Shown here: piece by piece, positions 5,732-7,358 of the stretch
How the letters are laid out: every line of letters starts with the position of its first letter
How positions within the stretch are numbered: the stretch's first letter is position 1
Position numbers and translations under genes: made by a program
The notes under the pieces: generated by a model
What the model was told of the DNA's origin: nothing
The model's database searches: none
What the model saw: the letters and a program-made list of their open reading frames with translations, nothing else
DNA from: Burkholderiales bacterium
Lineage (GTDB): Bacteria; Pseudomonadota; Gammaproteobacteria; Burkholderiales; Thiobacillaceae
Length of the DNA: 7,358 bases
Assembly (NCBI GenBank): GCA_005790965.1
Contig: SXTL01000104.1
Coordinates: 1-7,358, forward strand
Direction: 5' to 3'

Positions 5732-5965
5732 ATGATTGAAAGCCACGACCTGTTTCATGAGTTTCCGGAGTATCAAGAAAAGATTCGCGCCAAGATGCTG
5801 TCTTCGGATGCCTTTGTGCTCCTGATGAAGGACTACGACGACTGCGATCACAAGATTCAGCGTATCGAACAGCGCGTTGATCCGGCGACGGATTTTTATG
5901 TTGAGGAACTCAAGTATTTGCGGGTGCGACTGAAAGATCAGTTGTACAAGATGCTGACCCTCTGA
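5732..5965 (+). CDS. YdcH-like DUF465 small protein
   Basis: The product is 77 aa, charged and almost certainly helical. The N-terminal MIESHDLFHEFPEYQEKI and the later DYDDCDHKIQRIEQ stretch match the YdcH/DUF465 family, small coiled-coil-like proteins of unknown function found across Pseudomonadota. GGAG at 5721-5724, 7 nt before the ATG, supports the start. It begins 34 nt after the aroC stop and is closed by an intrinsic terminator, so it is probably the last gene of an aroC-ydcH transcript. No signal peptide or membrane segment is seen. The family match is from motif memory; the function is unknown. Confidence 0.85.
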   Translation: MIESHDLFHEFPEYQEKIRAKMLSSDAFVLLMKDYDDCDHKIQRIEQRVDPATDFYVEELKYLRVRLKDQLYKMLTL

Positions 5966-5983
5966 ACCGTTACACCCTGCACG

Positions 5984-6010
5984 GGGGCGTCCGGGTGACG
6001 CCCCTTTTTT
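5984..6010 (+). terminator. Intrinsic terminator after the ydcH-like gene
   Basis: The 8-bp stem GGGGCGTC (5984-5991) pairs with GACGCCCC (5997-6004) across a 5-nt loop and is followed directly by six T (6005-6010). It starts 19 nt after the stop codon and ends only 10 nt before the ATG of the next gene. Confidence 0.92.
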
Positions 6011-6020
6011 CTTGAAACCC

Positions 6021-7163
6021 ATGCTCCCTTACTGGCGCCTTTCCAGTTTCTATCTGTTCTATTTCGCCTTTATTGGCGTGATGGCCCCGTATTGGCCGCT
6101 GTTCCTGCAGTCGCGTGGTTTTGGGGCCTTTGAGATTGGCGTGCTGATGTCGCTCTTGCATGTGATGCGCATCTTCGCCCCCAACCTGTGGGGCCATCTG
6201 GCAGATCGCAGCGGGCGGCGCATGGTCTGGGTCCAGATTGGCATCCTCGCGACCTTGCTGGGCTTTTGCCTGGTTTTTTGGCTGCAGGGCTTTTGGGGCA
6301 TGTTCCTGATGATGGTCCTGGTGAGTTTTTTCTGGAGTGGGGCCTTGCCGCTGGTCGAGGCTAACACCCTGACGCATCTGGGCGAACGCAGCGAGCGTTA
6401 TGGCCGCATCCGGCTGTGGGGCTCCATCGGTTTTATCCTCATGGTGATCGGCGTGGGCGACTTGCTTGACCATCAGTCGGTGCATGTTTTGCCGTGGATC
6501 ATCCTGGCGCTGCTGGTCGGGACGGTGCTGGCGGCGCGTTTCATGCCGGAGGCGGTGGTGCAGCACAGCGAGGCCGAGGCGGTGCCGCTCGGCCAACTTC
6601 TCCGGCGTCCCAAGGTGTTGGCCCTGTTCGCGGCAGCGATCTTGATGGCGGCGGCCCATGGTCCTTATTACACCTTTTTCACCGTGCATTTGGTTAATGC
6701 CGGTTACAGCAAGTCGGCTGCTGGATGGTTGTGGGCGCTTGGGGTAATTCTCGAAATTGGCATCTTTTTGATTATGCCCAGAGTGTTTGCGCACATCCGG
6801 GTGGAGACTATTTTGCTGCTTACCCTGTTGGCGGCGGCGCTGCGCTTTGTCTTGATCGGCTGGTGGGTCGATGTCACGCCGCTCCTGTTGTTTGCGCAAG
6901 TGCTTCATGCCCTGACTTTTGGCGCCTACCACGCGGCGGCAATGGCCCTTATTCACCGCTGGTTTCGCGGCCGGGTGCAGGCGCGTGGACAGGCGCTTTA
7001 CAACAGCATTGCCTTCGGCATTGGGGGTAGCCTCGGTAGCCTCTATTCCGGCGCGGTTTGGGATGTGTGGGGTGCGGGCGTTACCTTTAGCGTCGCGGCT
7101 GGCTGCGCTTTCGTGGCTGCGGTGGTTTTTGTCGTGGGCGATCGTTACAGGGTCATGCGATAA
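6021..7163 (+). CDS. MFS permease of the HcaT/LacY-like (MFS_1_like) type
   Basis: From the ATG at 6021 the product is 380 aa, a polytopic inner-membrane transporter with about twelve hydrophobic segments. The start MLPYWRLSSFYLFYF is typical of the group annotated as HcaT-like (3-phenylpropionate) or nucleoside-type permeases. The MFS loop motif GHLADRSGRR lies at 58-67, and the family's YGRIRLWGSIGF follows at 127-138. The substrate cannot be inferred. An in-frame TTG at 6012 would add only three residues and lies on the terminator tail, so ATG is preferred. No ribosome site is visible, because the terminator stem and T-run occupy the space. The next in-frame start downstream would delete the first membrane segment. 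The stop overlaps a probable leuC promoter. Confidence 0.88.
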   Translation: MLPYWRLSSFYLFYFAFIGVMAPYWPLFLQSRGFGAFEIGVLMSLLHVMRIFAPNLWGHLADRSGRRMVWVQIGILATLLGFCLVFWLQGFWGMFLMMVLVSFFWSGALPLVEANTLTHLGERSERYGRIRLWGSIGFILMVIGVGDLLDHQSVHVLPWIILALLVGTVLAARFMPEAVVQHSEAEAVPLGQLLRRPKVLALFAAAILMAAAHGPYYTFFTVHLVNAGYSKSAAGWLWALGVILEIGIFLIMPRVFAHIRVETILLLTLLAAALRFVLIGWWVDVTPLLLFAQVLHALTFGAYHAAAMALIHRWFRGRVQARGQALYNSIAFGIGGSLGSLYSGAVWDVWGAGVTFSVAAGCAFVAAVVFVVGDRYRVMR

Positions 7164-7164
7164 T
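7156..7164 (+). promoter_or_regulatory. Probable extended -10 promoter of leuC
   Basis: TGC-GATAAT combines an extended -10 TG element (7156-7157) with a 5/6 hexamer match (7159-7164). It overlaps the stop codon of the MFS gene. No good -35 is present, as is tolerated for extended -10 promoters. Transcription would start near 7171, about 26 nt before leuC. A TATACA at 7180-7185 is a weaker alternative that would give an almost leaderless mRNA. Confidence 0.45.
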
Positions 7165-7196
7165 CGCGCGTCTATTTTCTATACACTCTTTGCACC

Positions 7197-7358
7197 ATGT
7201 CTGCGTTAAGCCTTTACGACAAGCTCTGGAATGCCCATGTGGTGCATGTCGAGCCCAACGGCATGACCCTGTTGTATATCGACCGCCAACTGGTGCACGA
7301 GGTGACCAGCCCGCTGGCCTTCGTGGGCCTGGCCTTGGCCGGTCGTGCGCCGCGGCGG
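7197..7358 (+). CDS. leuC: 3-isopropylmalate dehydratase large subunit, N-terminal part, cut by the window edge
   Basis: The first 54 codons are present and open to the right edge. MSALSLYDKLWNAHVV followed by LLYIDRQLVHEVTSPLAF is the characteristic N-terminus of LeuC, the [4Fe-4S] aconitase-family subunit that pairs with LeuD to isomerise isopropylmalate in leucine synthesis. The cluster cysteines lie beyond the window. The tail seen here (GLALAGRAPRR) differs slightly from the common GLRLAGR-x-PWR form. No ribosome site is seen in the pyrimidine-rich leader. The start is supported by alignment of the family N-terminus from memory. Confidence 0.93.
   Translation, partial: MSALSLYDKLWNAHVVHVEPNGMTLLYIDRQLVHEVTSPLAFVGLALAGRAPRR

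Noticed and set aside
5116..5733. Minus-strand open frame opposite the 3' half of aroC
   Set aside because: It overlaps conserved aroC sequence entirely and has an Arg/His-rich translation with no family resemblance.
6012..6014. TTG as the start of the MFS gene
   Set aside because: It lies directly after the terminator T-run, has no ribosome site and adds only three residues. The ATG at 6021 gives the usual family N-terminus.
5970..6956. Minus-strand open frame (328 codons) opposite the MFS gene
   Set aside because: Its translation is dominated by Gln, His, Arg and Lys, as expected from the reverse complement of hydrophobic codons. The MFS permease is the real gene.

Overview
The window looks like chromosomal DNA of a sulfur-oxidising member of the Pseudomonadota, most likely a betaproteobacterium. 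The evidence is a flavocytochrome c sulfide dehydrogenase gene pair beside YeeE/YedE-type sulfur transporter genes. A housekeeping strip of chorismate synthase, YdcH-like protein, MFS permease and leuC follows, an order I associate with Betaproteobacteria. The assignment is an inference, because no ribosomal or other marker gene is present. G+C is moderately high and every complete gene reads cleanly.

Left two thirds (1-4404), all on the minus strand. Transcription begins at a near-consensus promoter (4377-4404) and runs through fccA (exported monoheme cytochrome c) and fccB (Tat-exported flavoprotein). It ends at a strong intrinsic terminator (2518-2548). Next come two short membrane proteins that together make a split YeeE/YedE transporter. 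An exported SCP2-fold protein with four cysteines follows and has its own terminator (750-777). The last gene is an abundant-looking secreted protein that runs off the left edge of the window. It is built of about ten 12-13-residue Met/Pro/aromatic repeats and has its own promoter.

Right third (4606-7358), all on the plus strand: aroC, a ydcH-like DUF465 gene, an intrinsic terminator, an HcaT-like MFS permease whose start codon lies almost on that terminator, and the first 54 codons of leuC. These are housekeeping genes and seem unrelated to the sulfur block. The two blocks diverge from the 342-bp region between fccA and aroC.

Working model (inference): FccAB oxidises sulfide in the periplasm and passes electrons to cytochrome c. 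The split YeeE/YedE pair would move a reduced sulfur compound across the inner membrane. The SCP2-like and repeat proteins are exported partners of unknown job. The repeat protein is the least explained and most interesting item. One untested idea is that it coats or organises extracytoplasmic sulfur or another hydrophobic deposit.
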